Assembly: GCA_934667475.1 (NCBI GenBank)
Contig: CAKUMB010000012.1
Coordinates: 1-58,954 of the forward strand
Origin: an uncultured Muribaculaceae bacterium
GTDB taxonomy: Bacteria; Bacteroidota; Bacteroidia; Bacteroidales; Muribaculaceae
Reading direction: 5' to 3'
Length of the DNA: 58,954 nt
Below are positions 6,214-13,716 of the stretch, in pieces. Position numbers and translations under genes: made by a program. Under the pieces are notes generated by a model that ran no database searches, was not told the origin of the DNA, and saw only the letters and a list, made by a program, of their open reading frames with translations. The stretch's first letter is position 1, and each line of letters begins with the position of its first letter.

Positions 6214-8664
6214 ATGAAACGAAAGCAATCAAGACTCACTATTATTCCGCGTGCAGCCGCAGTGCTGGCCAATCAGGAGGCGGCAGCAGCGGGCGTTGCC
6301 GACTCGGTGCTCAACATGCGCGAGCGCGAACGGTCGCTGCAGGTGGCTGGCAATCCGGCCAGCTGCGGTGCAATAGCAGCCGGCAGCAAAGTTCTGCTCA
6401 TTCACCGCACCACATTCGGCGAGCGCATGCTCACGTGTGCCGGCGGGCGGGTGTCGTGCGGCGGTTCGCAACTGGCTGAGCTGGCTGGCGAGCCGGCGGG
6501 GGCGTGTGCCGTGGGCGACTTTGCCGTTGTGGCTCACGGGGCCGGGCTGTGTGTGCTCCGCGCCACGGCTGGCGGCTACGATGTGCTCGACCCCGATGCT
6601 GCCTTACCGCAAATAAGCATTGTGGAGGCCGAACAGTCGACCTTGACGGCCACCGTTGCCGCCTGCGCCTTTGGGCAGCCTTATGCCAGTTGGCCGGCGC
6701 GCCTCACCACGGCCGATGCAGCCGCATTGCGCTCGCGCCTGAAGGAGGCGTGGACAAGTGTCACAGCCCAGGCCGCTGCTTCGGGCCAGTATGTGGGCCC
6801 GGTGCTGGCCCGCTATGGGGTGCGCCTCTACGATGACACCTACCTGTGGCTTAGCGCACCCGTGCTGCTGGGTGGCGCCATGGTGGACGAGCACCGCCTG
6901 ACGGCTGATGTGCAGGTGGCCGACGGCAAATTTGCCGGCGTGCCGGCCGCCGAACTGGCTGTTGGCGCCTATCGGTTGGGTGTGAGCGTGCACAGTGGCA
7001 TCGCCGCCGCTTGGCACGGTGTGGTGAAGTCAGTCGATTTGCTAGTGGCCGACGCCGTGGCTCCCTTCGACGCCAGTGCGCCGCTCGACTACCGCGCGGC
7101 GGCCAGTGTGGGCGCATCGCGCCGCAGCGTGCTCGAGTATGGGCTCAGATCAGTGGCCGTGCCTCGGGTGGCCACTGCCGCTATGGCCGGACAGTGGCGT
7201 GTGGCTGCAAGCTGCACGCACCTTAGTCGCCTCGATTCGGGCGTGTTTGCGGCCGGCAACATGGCCAAGAGCACCTCGCGGCCCATCGACACAGCCGTGT
7301 GCTATGCCTTGGCGTCGCCGCCTGCCGTGCCGGCCACACTCACGCGGCAGCAGCTTGATGGAGCCGGGGAAAGGGCGGGGCGCCGACTGCTGCCGTCGGC
7401 GGTGATGGCCAGCGGAGGCCGCCTGATGGCAGGCGTGGCCGGATGGCTTATGGATGACACGTGGAGCGTGGCGCAGTTTTGCTTTGCAGCGTCGGCTGGC
7501 GGCTGCACGGTCACTATTGCGACTACGCTTGCCACAAGCCACGGCACGGCCACCGTGGTCCGACGCGAGCGGCTCGCCTTTGTGCCCCAGCAGCTATCGC
7601 CCATGGTGTTCTACCCCGACAGTCGAGCTGTGGCCATGCGTGTGCAGGTCGAGGCCGATTCTGGCGACTGCACGGCGTGGGAGGCCGAGTTGTCGCCTGC
7701 CTGGCAGCTTGGCGCCGCTGTGGTGTGCAGTGCCGGCCTCGAGCCGCACACGCTGGCGGCATCTGCTGCTGTGACGGCTGAGTCGGCTGGCACTGTCGAC
7801 CATGCGCTGGGCACAGTGGCAGCAAGTGAGCAGGGTAACCCCTTTGTGGCGGCGGGCACCCACTCCGTGGGCGGCGATGCCGTCGAGGCCATGGCAGTGG
7901 CCAGCCGCCCGGTGTATTCAAGCGGATTCGGACGCTATCCGGTGTATGTGTTCACGCGTGCCGGGGTGTATGCCCTGCCGCAACTCACTTCGGGCGGATA
8001 TGGCGAGGCGCGGCTGCTGCACCGCAGCCCCATGGCCGCTGGTGGCCGCCCGGCCGAGGCGGGCGACTCGGTGTGCTATGTCGATGCCTTTGGCCGCCTG
8101 TGCCGCCTGCGCGGCTCGGAGCGGCGTGTGATGCTGAGCGGTGTCGACGGCTTGTCGCAACTGGCCTATAGCCAGACGTTCGACGAACTTGCGGTGCTGT
8201 CGCCGCAAGGCTTGATGCTGCATGTGCATCTCGGCTCTGCCCGGGCCTGGCGGCGGTCGCTCTCGGCCGTCTCGCTCTATGGCGGCGACGGCCGGGCCAT
8301 TGCTGTGACGCAGGGTGGCGAATTGCTCGATCTTGATGTCGAGCAGGCGGTCGGGGCGCAGCCGGTGTACTACCGCTCAATGCCCATAGAACTGCTCGAT
8401 GGCGACCCATGCCGCCCCGTTAGCGTGATGTGGCGCATTGCCGCCAGTGGGGCGCAGTTGCGCCTGGGCGTGAATGGCGAGCGCGGAGTCAGCTGCCACG
8501 GCTTTGCGGTGGGTGGCGTGAGTGTGAGCGGCACATTGGGCGCGCCAGTGGTGCAGCGGCTGGTGTCACCGCCCGTGCGCACCGTCAGGCTGGTGCTTAA
8601 TGGCACATTGCCCAGTGCAAGTCTTGTGCAACCCGTCACAATAGTTGCACAAAGGCTGCTGTGA
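6214..8664 (+). CDS. 816-aa protein, beta-propeller-like, faint phage tail/stabilisation similarity
   Basis: I do not recognise the family with certainty. There is no signal peptide or membrane span. After a short basic start (MKRKQSRLTII) the sequence is dominated by short hydrophobic strands separated by Gly/Ala/Ser turns, as in a beta-propeller or tail protein. Residues about 545-595 (GNPFVAAGTHSV ... PVYVFTRAGVYAL) resemble the 'NP ... pvyvFt..GvyaL' region of phage packaged-DNA stabilisation or tail-tubular proteins; this is a visual impression only. Later segments (GDSVCYVDAFGRL, LLDLDVEQ) look like further blades. Its neighbour is the orphan terminase, and the two are separated by 614 bp. 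Both share high GC and an Ala/Gly-rich composition. A phage-derived virion protein retained with a terminase is the most economical reading. Confidence 0.5.
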   Translation: MKRKQSRLTIIPRAAAVLANQEAAAAGVADSVLNMRERERSLQVAGNPASCGAIAAGSKVLLIHRTTFGERMLTCAGGRVSCGGSQLAELAGEPAGACAVGDFAVVAHGAGLCVLRATAGGYDVLDPDAALPQISIVEAEQSTLTATVAACAFGQPYASWPARLTTADAAALRSRLKEAWTSVTAQAAASGQYVGPVLARYGVRLYDDTYLWLSAPVLLGGAMVDEHRLTADVQVADGKFAGVPAAELAVGAYRLGVSVHSGIAAAWHGVVKSVDLLVADAVAPFDASAPLDYRAAASVGASRRSVLEYGLRSVAVPRVATAAMAGQWRVAASCTHLSRLDSGVFAAGNMAKSTSRPIDTAVCYALASPPAVPATLTRQQLDGAGERAGRRLLPSAVMASGGRLMAGVAGWLMDDTWSVAQFCFAASAGGCTVTIATTLATSHGTATVVRRERLAFVPQQLSPMVFYPDSRAVAMRVQVEADSGDCTAWEAELSPAWQLGAAVVCSAGLEPHTLAASAAVTAESAGTVDHALGTVAASEQGNPFVAAGTHSVGGDAVEAMAVASRPVYSSGFGRYPVYVFTRAGVYALPQLTSGGYGEARLLHRSPMAAGGRPAEAGDSVCYVDAFGRLCRLRGSERRVMLSGVDGLSQLAYSQTFDELAVLSPQGLMLHVHLGSARAWRRSLSAVSLYGGDGRAIAVTQGGELLDLDVEQAVGAQPVYYRSMPIELLDGDPCRPVSVMWRIAASGAQLRLGVNGERGVSCHGFAVGGVSVSGTLGAPVVQRLVSPPVRTVRLVLNGTLPSASLVQPVTIVAQRLL

Positions 8665-8750
8665 TGTGCGCTTTTGGCACAATAAGTCGCCGAAAAATGA
8701 ATAATCGCGACTTTTTTCGCAATAAAAGTGATATTTTTTAATTAAAACTA

Positions 8751-8780
8751 TTGCAGATTCAGAAAAAGTGTGTAATTTTG
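8751..8780 (+). promoter_or_regulatory. Promoter of a candidate small RNA
   Basis: TTG (8751-8753), exactly 19 nt, TAATTTTG (8773-8780): one of the best matches to the Bacteroidetes promoter in the window. No coding region follows on this strand; the transcript would start near 8787. Confidence 0.7.
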
Positions 8781-8786
8781 CACCGT

Positions 8787-8944
8787 AATCCTAAACGGAC
8801 GATGCTCCATAAGGTTGTTGTAAGAAACAATAGTGGAAGCATACTGAAAACAATAGGGTTGCCTAAAATAAGATTCAAATAGTTGTTTTATAGATAATTG
8901 TGTATTTAAGGAAACGGGGTAGTCGAGAGACTGTCCCTTTTTTT
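8787..8944 (+). ncRNA. Candidate structured small RNA, about 158 nt
   Basis: The stretch between a strong promoter (8751-8780) and a terminator-like hairpin with seven T (8916-8944) has no open frame of note. It can fold: ATGCTCC (from about 8802) with GGAAGCAT (bulged A), an inner TTGTT/AACAA stem, and AAAACAA (about 8847) with TTGTTTT (about 8883). The size, isolated transcription unit and AT-rich loops are compatible with a housekeeping or regulatory RNA; a 6S-type RNA of the Bacteroidales is one possibility, but I cannot confirm it. Neighbours are the 816-aa protein gene (upstream, same strand) and comF (convergent). Confidence 0.5.
8916..8944 (+). terminator. Terminator of the candidate small RNA
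   Basis: AGTC GAGA GACT forms the core stem (8921-8932), extended across two mismatches by GGG/CCC, followed directly by seven T (8938-8944). It lies head-on to the end of comF and on that strand lacks a T-run. Confidence 0.6.
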
Positions 8945-8968
8945 GTTGCCTTTTTTCCTTCCGCCCCA

Positions 8969-9682
8969 CTACGTCAGCCTTGCCGCTGCCAGGGTGAACA
9001 CCCACACCCTGGCTCCGGCCGAGTGCAGTGCCTTGGCACAAGTGAGCAGCGTGGCGCCAGTTGTCACCACATCGTCCACCAGCAGCACATTGCGTCCGTC
9101 CACATTGGTCTTGCCGCTAAGCGCATACAGCCCCTGTGAGTTCACCCACCGTTCGTGGGCGCTTTTCCGCGTCTGCGTGTCGTGGGGGCGGGTGGCCGTC
9201 AGAGCCTCCACCACTGGAATGCCAAGCACGTCGGCCAGACCCTGGGCTATGCTCTCGCTTTGGTTATATCCCCGCTTGGCCAGCTTGGAGCGGTGCATAG
9301 GCACCGGCACTATGCAGTCGGCCTCGGCCAGAATGCCGCTCGGTGCCATTTGGCGCGCCGCCAGCGAGGCCAGCCAGCGCCCCATGCCGGGCATGCTGTG
9401 ATACTTTATGTCGTGCAGGATTGCAGCATAGGGGGCGTCTTTCTCGTAATAGAAGTAGGCCGTGGCGCGCTCGATGGGCACCTGCCCGGCAAACAGCTGC
9501 TCCATGGCGTTGAACTCGGTGTCCTCAAGATGAGTCACCGGCAGGCGGTCGAGGCACCTCACGCACAGCCAGCGCTCGTGCCCCCGCAGCGGCTTGCCGC
9601 ACACTGGGCACAGCCGCGGCATCAGCACGTCGAGTGCGGCCCGCACCGTGTCAGCAAAGCCGATCGTCATAGTCGTCGGCAT
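8969..9682 (-). CDS. comF: ComF-family phosphoribosyltransferase-like protein
   Basis: The protein (237 aa) shows an N-terminal zinc ribbon with CPVC and CVRC pairs (residues about 25-41) and a C-terminal phosphoribosyltransferase fold with the PRPP-loop motif VLLVDDVVTTGAT (about 197-209). The conserved KRGYNQSE stretch is present. ComF proteins assist natural transformation or handling of incoming DNA in the cytosol. The gene starts inside the end of recX: a start at 9682 (MPTTM) gives a 32-nt overlap and a start at 9670 (MTIGF) a 20-nt overlap, so translational coupling is likely and the exact start is uncertain. Confidence 0.88.
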   Translation of the reverse strand: MPTTMTIGFADTVRAALDVLMPRLCPVCGKPLRGHERWLCVRCLDRLPVTHLEDTEFNAMEQLFAGQVPIERATAYFYYEKDAPYAAILHDIKYHSMPGMGRWLASLAARQMAPSGILAEADCIVPVPMHRSKLAKRGYNQSESIAQGLADVLGIPVVEALTATRPHDTQTRKSAHERWVNSQGLYALSGKTNVDGRNVLLVDDVVTTGATLLTCAKALHSAGARVWVFTLAAARLT

Positions 9683-10166
9683 TGCCGCCCAGCACCTGGC
9701 TCACGGCGGGGTAGAACACATTGGGCTCAAAGCCGCGGCTTGCTGCCAGCCTCAGCAGCGCGGCCCGTGCCTGCTGAGGGTCGCGGTTGGCCACTGCGCG
9801 GGCCTTGGCCTTGAGCAGCTTGATGAGGGTGGCGCGGTAGTCGGCCTCGGCAATGCCGCCTATGGCCGCCTCTATGGTGGGTTTCGACACGCCTTTTGCC
9901 TTGAGCATGAAGGCAATCTTTTGCCGGCCCCAGCCGTTGAAGGCAAACTTGTCGCGCGCATATGCCCGTGCATAGCGCTCCTCGCTCAAGAAGTTTTCGC
10001 TCTTTAGCCGCGCCAATATCTGGTTGCAGTCATCGGGCGGCACTCCCCAGCCCAGAATTTTTGTGCGCACATCGCTTTCGGCCTGCTCGCTGCGCGAGCA
10101 CAATGCCGCCGCGCGGGCCAGTGCGGCCTCGGTGCTCAGGGGTTTGCGCTTGTTGGTGGTTGGCAT
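9651..10166 (-). CDS. recX: RecX-family regulatory protein
   Basis: The protein has 171 aa with the helical repeats of RecX: a first three-helix unit around residues 15-50 (RSEQAESDVRTKILGWG), and the signature stretches NFLSEERYARAYARDKF and GWGRQKIAFMLKAKGV (about 57-92). RecX binds RecA filaments and limits recombinase activity. It is co-directional and overlapping with comF, placing two DNA-uptake or recombination genes in one transcript. A minus-strand -7 box (TATATTTG) lies at 10213-10220, 47 bp upstream of the start codon. Confidence 0.9.
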   Translation of the reverse strand: MPTTNKRKPLSTEAALARAAALCSRSEQAESDVRTKILGWGVPPDDCNQILARLKSENFLSEERYARAYARDKFAFNGWGRQKIAFMLKAKGVSKPTIEAAIGGIAEADYRATLIKLLKAKARAVANRDPQQARAALLRLAASRGFEPNVFYPAVSQVLGGNADDYDDRLC

Positions 10167-10212
10167 GTTTGCGTCAGCTGTTTCGTTAGTTGCTAATTAT
10201 AGTTCCTGGCTG

Positions 10213-10220
10213 CAAATATA
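10213..10220 (-). promoter_or_regulatory. -7 box for recX-comF
   Basis: CAAATATA on the plus strand is TATATTTG on the minus strand, matching TAnnTTTG. The -33 position reads TTC rather than TTG. It is divergent from the pyrE promoter at 10286-10293. Confidence 0.5.
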
Positions 10221-10285
10221 CGCCATTTCACATAAATTGGAAATAATTGGTAGTCATAGTTGCAGTGGGCAACGCATTTTTTGTG

Positions 10286-10293
10286 TAATTTTG
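10286..10293 (+). promoter_or_regulatory. -7 box for pyrE
   Basis: TAATTTTG matches TAnnTTTG. A TTG lies about 23 nt upstream, longer than usual. The leader to the ATG at 10333 would be about 33 nt. Confidence 0.5.
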
Positions 10294-10332
10294 CAACAAT
10301 AGTAGAAAGAAACATTAATTCACTTCACCAAT

Positions 10333-10983
10333 ATGAAAAAGTTAGACTTATTACTGGCAGAGAAACTGCTTAAAATCAGTGCAATCAAACTTCAGCCCGA
10401 CGCTCCGTTTGTGTGGGCTTCGGGTTGGAATTCACCTATTTATACCGACAACCGCAAGACTCTGTCGTATCCCGACATTCGCAACTTCATCAAGGTGGAA
10501 CTGTCGCGCATCATTCTCGAAAACTTCAGCGACGCCGAGGTGGTGGCCGGTGTGGCCACGGGTGCCATTGCGCAGGGCGCGCTGGTGGCCGACAACCTGG
10601 GCCTGCCGTTTGTGTATGTGCGTTCTACCCCCAAGGACCACGGTCTGGAAAATCTGATTGAGGGCAACATCAAGCCCGGACAGAAGGTGGTGATAGTGGA
10701 AGACCTCGTGTCTACCGGCAAGAGCAGCCTCAAGGCCGCCCAGGCACTGCGCAACGCTGGCGCCGATGTGGTGGGCATGGTGGCAATATTCTCCTATGAG
10801 TTCCCCATTGCCGCCGAGGCCTTTGAAAAAGAGGGCGTGAAGCTGCTCACCATCAGCAACTACACCTCGATGATTAAGGCCGCCGTAGCCACCAACTACA
10901 TCAAGGAGGAAGACGTGGAGTGCCTGCAGCAGTGGCGCGAAGATCCCGCCGTATGGACTCCGCGCAACGTGGACGTAGACTAA
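10333..10983 (+). CDS. pyrE: Orotate phosphoribosyltransferase
   Basis: Converts orotate plus PRPP to orotidine 5'-monophosphate in pyrimidine synthesis. The protein is 216 aa, the usual length. It shows WASGWNSPIYTDNR (residues about 28-41), the catalytic-loop Lys stretch YVRSTPKDHG and the PRPP-binding motif VVIVEDLVSTGKSS (about 118-131). An SRPBCC protein gene follows 39 bp downstream with no terminator between, so the two are probably co-transcribed. The C-terminal 15 residues are acidic. Confidence 0.96.
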   Translation: MKKLDLLLAEKLLKISAIKLQPDAPFVWASGWNSPIYTDNRKTLSYPDIRNFIKVELSRIILENFSDAEVVAGVATGAIAQGALVADNLGLPFVYVRSTPKDHGLENLIEGNIKPGQKVVIVEDLVSTGKSSLKAAQALRNAGADVVGMVAIFSYEFPIAAEAFEKEGVKLLTISNYTSMIKAAVATNYIKEEDVECLQQWREDPAVWTPRNVDVD

Positions 10984-11022
10984 GTATTAACCCCCGAAAA
11001 AAGAAATCACAGACATATATAT

Positions 11023-11463
11023 ATGGAGACGTATAAAAGCGACGTCGTGGCCATCAACGCCGGCATCGAGGCCGTGTTTGCGCGCCTGTCGCACCCCGGC
11101 ACATTCAACGATGTGCTCAAGTCGCAAGTAGCCGAGGCTGCGCAAAACCTGCCGCAGGATGTGCTCGACAACCTGAAGAACGTGAAATTTGAAGACGATT
11201 CGCTCGTCATTGAGTCGCCAATGGGCCCGCTCAAACTGGGCGTGGTGGAGGCCGTTGAGCCCACACGCATCGTGTATGGAGCCCAGCGCTCGCCAGTGGC
11301 GTTCAATCTTGAAATCGACCTCGAGAAGTCGACCGACACCCTGACGCAGGCCGTTGCCGCCATCAAGCTCGACATTCCCAAACTGCTTGTGCCCATGGTG
11401 GGCAGCAAGCTCAAGGAGGGCGCCAAGCAGTTTGGCAACATCCTGGCCAAGCTCCCCTACTGA
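11023..11463 (+). CDS. SRPBCC-family protein
   Basis: The protein (146 aa) starts METYKSDVVAINAGIEAVFARLSHP, typical of the START/Bet v1-like (SRPBCC) fold, with alternating beta strands in the middle and a long C-terminal helix (residues about 118-146, VPMVGSKLKEGAKQFGNIL). Such proteins bind hydrophobic ligands in a central cavity; no catalytic residues can be assigned here. It follows pyrE closely and ends at a strong bidirectional hairpin. This pairing with pyrE recurs in Bacteroidales as far as I recall, but the functional link is unknown. Confidence 0.75.
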   Translation: METYKSDVVAINAGIEAVFARLSHPGTFNDVLKSQVAEAAQNLPQDVLDNLKNVKFEDDSLVIESPMGPLKLGVVEAVEPTRIVYGAQRSPVAFNLEIDLEKSTDTLTQAVAAIKLDIPKLLVPMVGSKLKEGAKQFGNILAKLPY

Positions 11464-11482
11464 TAACTCAATAAATAAATAT

Positions 11483-11522
11483 CGCGCAGCGGCTGCAATC
11501 CATGGGTTGCAGCCGCTGCGCG
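11483..11522. terminator. 16-bp hairpin between convergent genes
   Basis: CGCGCAGCGGCTGCAA (11483-11498) pairs perfectly with TTGCAGCCGCTGCGCG (11507-11522). It lies between the SRPBCC gene and the stop of prmC (11525). There is no clean T-run; it probably serves both strands. Confidence 0.7.
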
Positions 11523-11524
11523 CG

Positions 11525-12379
11525 TCATTCTGGTCTAACGGCGGTGGCGAAGCGCTCGTTGCCAAACTGGTCGCGGGTCACGTTCACGCCCGTGTAGCCA
11601 AGGCTGCCGAGCAAGGCTGCGGTGGCGCTGCCCTGCGCGCGGTTTATTTCAAAATACAGCCGTCCGCCCGGCACCAGCGCTGCCGCGGCATATCGCGCAA
11701 TGGTGCGGTAATACAGCAGCGGGTCGTCGTCGGGCACCCACAGCGCGGTGCCGGGCTCGTAGTCGAGCACGTTGGCCTCCATGCCGGCACGCTCGCTTTG
11801 GAATATGTAGGGTGGATTGCTCACCACCACGTCATACTCCGGCTTGCGGGGCGGCTCGGTCTGCAATATGTCTTGCTGCACCAGCCGCACGTTGGTGGCC
11901 TTCAGCGCCTCGGCGTTTTGGCGCGCCACGGCCAGAGCCTGGGCCGACACGTCGGTGGCCGTCACCTGCGGCCACTTCAGCGTGCGCGCCAGCGCTATGG
12001 CAATGCAGCCGCTGCCGGTGCCCACGTCCAGCACGCGCAGGTCGGGCTGCGGATTGGCGTCGGCCACCATGTCGACAAGCATTTCGGTCTCGGGCCTCGG
12101 TATCAGCACGGCCGGCGTCACCTTGAAGCGCAGTCCGTGAAAGCGCGCTTCGCCCAGCACATATTGCAGCGGCTCGTGCCTGAGCAGCCGCTCGATGATG
12201 CCGCTGAGCTTGGCCTCGAAGAAGTCGGGCAGCTCGTCGTGCTCGTGAATCACGGCGTCGACGGGCGTGTAGTGCATCACGTCCTCCAGAATTATGCGCA
12301 TCATTTGCTGCAGCTCATGGTCGGGCCACACCCCGTGCAGCCGCCTCTTGAATGTGTTTGTAGCCTCTCGTGTAGTCAT
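11525..12379 (-). CDS. prmC: Release-factor glutamine N5-methyltransferase
   Basis: Methylates the GGQ glutamine of peptide-release factors using S-adenosylmethionine. From ATG 12379 (MTTREATNTF) the protein has 284 aa, matching the family; a longer frame reaching 12553 would overlap the divergent ribD gene and is rejected. Landmarks are an N-terminal helical substrate-binding domain with LQYVLGEARFHGL (about residues 73-85), the SAM motif LDVGTGSGCIAIALA (about 118-132) and the catalytic NPPY (about 185-188). It is divergent from ribD. Confidence 0.94.
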   Translation of the reverse strand: MTTREATNTFKRRLHGVWPDHELQQMMRIILEDVMHYTPVDAVIHEHDELPDFFEAKLSGIIERLLRHEPLQYVLGEARFHGLRFKVTPAVLIPRPETEMLVDMVADANPQPDLRVLDVGTGSGCIAIALARTLKWPQVTATDVSAQALAVARQNAEALKATNVRLVQQDILQTEPPRKPEYDVVVSNPPYIFQSERAGMEANVLDYEPGTALWVPDDDPLLYYRTIARYAAAALVPGGRLYFEINRAQGSATAALLGSLGYTGVNVTRDQFGNERFATAVRPE

Positions 12380-12462
12380 ATCGGGTGTAAAGATAGTGCA
12401 AAACTGCCGCACTAAGGTGAAAAATGCGCCGTTTTTTATCTCCTGGCCAACGCGGATTTTGC

Positions 12463-12470
12463 TAACTTTG
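12463..12470 (+). promoter_or_regulatory. -7 box for ribD
   Basis: TAACTTTG matches TAnnTTTG and lies only eight bases before the ATG at 12478, so the transcript would be nearly leaderless. No good -33 TTG is present at the expected distance. Confidence 0.45.
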
Positions 12471-12477
12471 CACCACA

Positions 12478-13539
12478 ATGACAGACGCATACGAAGAACA
12501 GTATATGAGGCGCGCGCTGCAACTTGCGCGCCAAGGCGCCGGCCACACTTCACCCAACCCCATGGTGGGGGCTGTGATAGTGCACGACGGGCGCATAATA
12601 GGCGAGGGCTGGCACCGCTGCTGCGGCCAGGGCCACGCCGAGGTCAACGCCGTGGCCAGTGTCAGCGAGGCCCACAGGTCGTTGCTGCCCCACAGCACCA
12701 TCTATGTCACTCTTGAGCCCTGCTCGCACTATGGCAAGACTCCGCCCTGCGCGCGGTTGCTAATCGAAGTGGGCATTGGCCGCGTGGTGGTGGGCACGCT
12801 CGACCCATTCGTCAAGGTGCGCGGGCGCGGCGTGGCCATGCTGCGCCATGCTGGAATAGAGGTGGAGGTGGGCGTGCTCGAGGCCGAGTGCCGCGAGCTC
12901 AACCGCCGCTTCTTCACGGCCCACACCACAGGGTTGCCGTGGGTGCAGCTCAAGTGGGCCCAGACGGCCGACGGCTTCATAGGTCTGCCCGCATGCGCAG
13001 CCGAGGCTCCGCTGCACATCTCAAGCCCCACCACCCTTGCGCTCATGCACCGCCAGCGCGCCCTGTGCGACGCCATTGTGGTGGGGGCCGCCACCGTGCT
13101 GGCCGACGACCCCTCGCTCACCACGCGCCTGTGGCCCGGGCACTCGCCGCTGCGCGTGGTGCTCGACGGGCGGCTGAGCATTGCCGGCAGCGCATGCCGC
13201 CTGCTGCGCGACGGGCTGCCCACCATAGTCTACAACCGGGTGCGCAGTGGGGTGGAGGGCCGTGTCACTTTTGTGCAACTCGACACCGCTGAGCCGCAGG
13301 CGTGGCTCAGCGACCTTTACCGCCGCGGCGTGACCAGCGTGATGGTGGAGGGCGGCGCTGCCGTGCTGGGGCAGATGCTCGATGCTGGCGTGTGGCACGA
13401 GGTGCGCCGCGAGGTGGGCCCGCGCCGTGTGGGCGGTGGCGTGGCCGCTCCCGGCTTTGACGCCTGCTGCCCGGCGCGCGTGGTGTGCCTGGGGGGCAAC
13501 CGCATTGAATACTACCGCAATCAAGTTAAAAAGGTGTAA
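12478..13539 (+). CDS. ribD: Bifunctional riboflavin-synthesis deaminase/reductase
   Basis: Catalyses two successive riboflavin steps: deamination of the diaminopyrimidine and reduction of the ribosyl side chain. The N-terminal zinc deaminase domain has HAE (residues 53-55) and PCSHYGKTPPC (81-91; zinc Cys82 and Cys91). The C-terminal reductase domain begins near LPWVQLKWAQTADG (about 144) and contains the glycine-rich VMVEGGAAVLGQM. The length, 353 aa, is typical. It stands alone here, without ribBA, ribE or ribH, and no FMN riboswitch is evident in the very short upstream region. Confidence 0.95.
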   Translation: MTDAYEEQYMRRALQLARQGAGHTSPNPMVGAVIVHDGRIIGEGWHRCCGQGHAEVNAVASVSEAHRSLLPHSTIYVTLEPCSHYGKTPPCARLLIEVGIGRVVVGTLDPFVKVRGRGVAMLRHAGIEVEVGVLEAECRELNRRFFTAHTTGLPWVQLKWAQTADGFIGLPACAAEAPLHISSPTTLALMHRQRALCDAIVVGAATVLADDPSLTTRLWPGHSPLRVVLDGRLSIAGSACRLLRDGLPTIVYNRVRSGVEGRVTFVQLDTAEPQAWLSDLYRRGVTSVMVEGGAAVLGQMLDAGVWHEVRREVGPRRVGGGVAAPGFDACCPARVVCLGGNRIEYYRNQVKKV

Positions 13540-13684
13540 AAAACCGCCAACTTCACTTTTATATCTTAAATTGGCGTTTTGGTTAATAGCCTAAATATTA
13601 ATTTTACACCTTGAAATGTGATGCCATGCCCGCTATTGATTGTGAAATAAGGGCGTGGCAAGGGCATTTGTCAAACTTTTATTG

Positions 13685-13692
13685 TAAATTTG
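13685..13692 (+). promoter_or_regulatory. -7 box for the DUF6242 lipoprotein gene
   Basis: TAAATTTG matches TAnnTTTG, 24 bp before the ATG at 13717. No canonical -33 is present at 19-21 nt. Confidence 0.45.
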
Positions 13693-13716
13693 CATTTCAA
13701 AACCAGTTGAAATATA

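Noticed and set aside
3608..8664. Calling the terminase region a prophage
   Set aside because: No integrase, attachment sites, portal, capsid, tail or lysis genes are visible; two phage-like genes do not make a prophage.
12471..12477. FMN riboswitch upstream of ribD
   Set aside because: The predicted leader is only a few bases and none of the conserved RFN element sequence is visible.
12380..12553. N-terminal extension of prmC
   Set aside because: It would overlap the divergent ribD start by 76 bp and lies outside the conserved methyltransferase.
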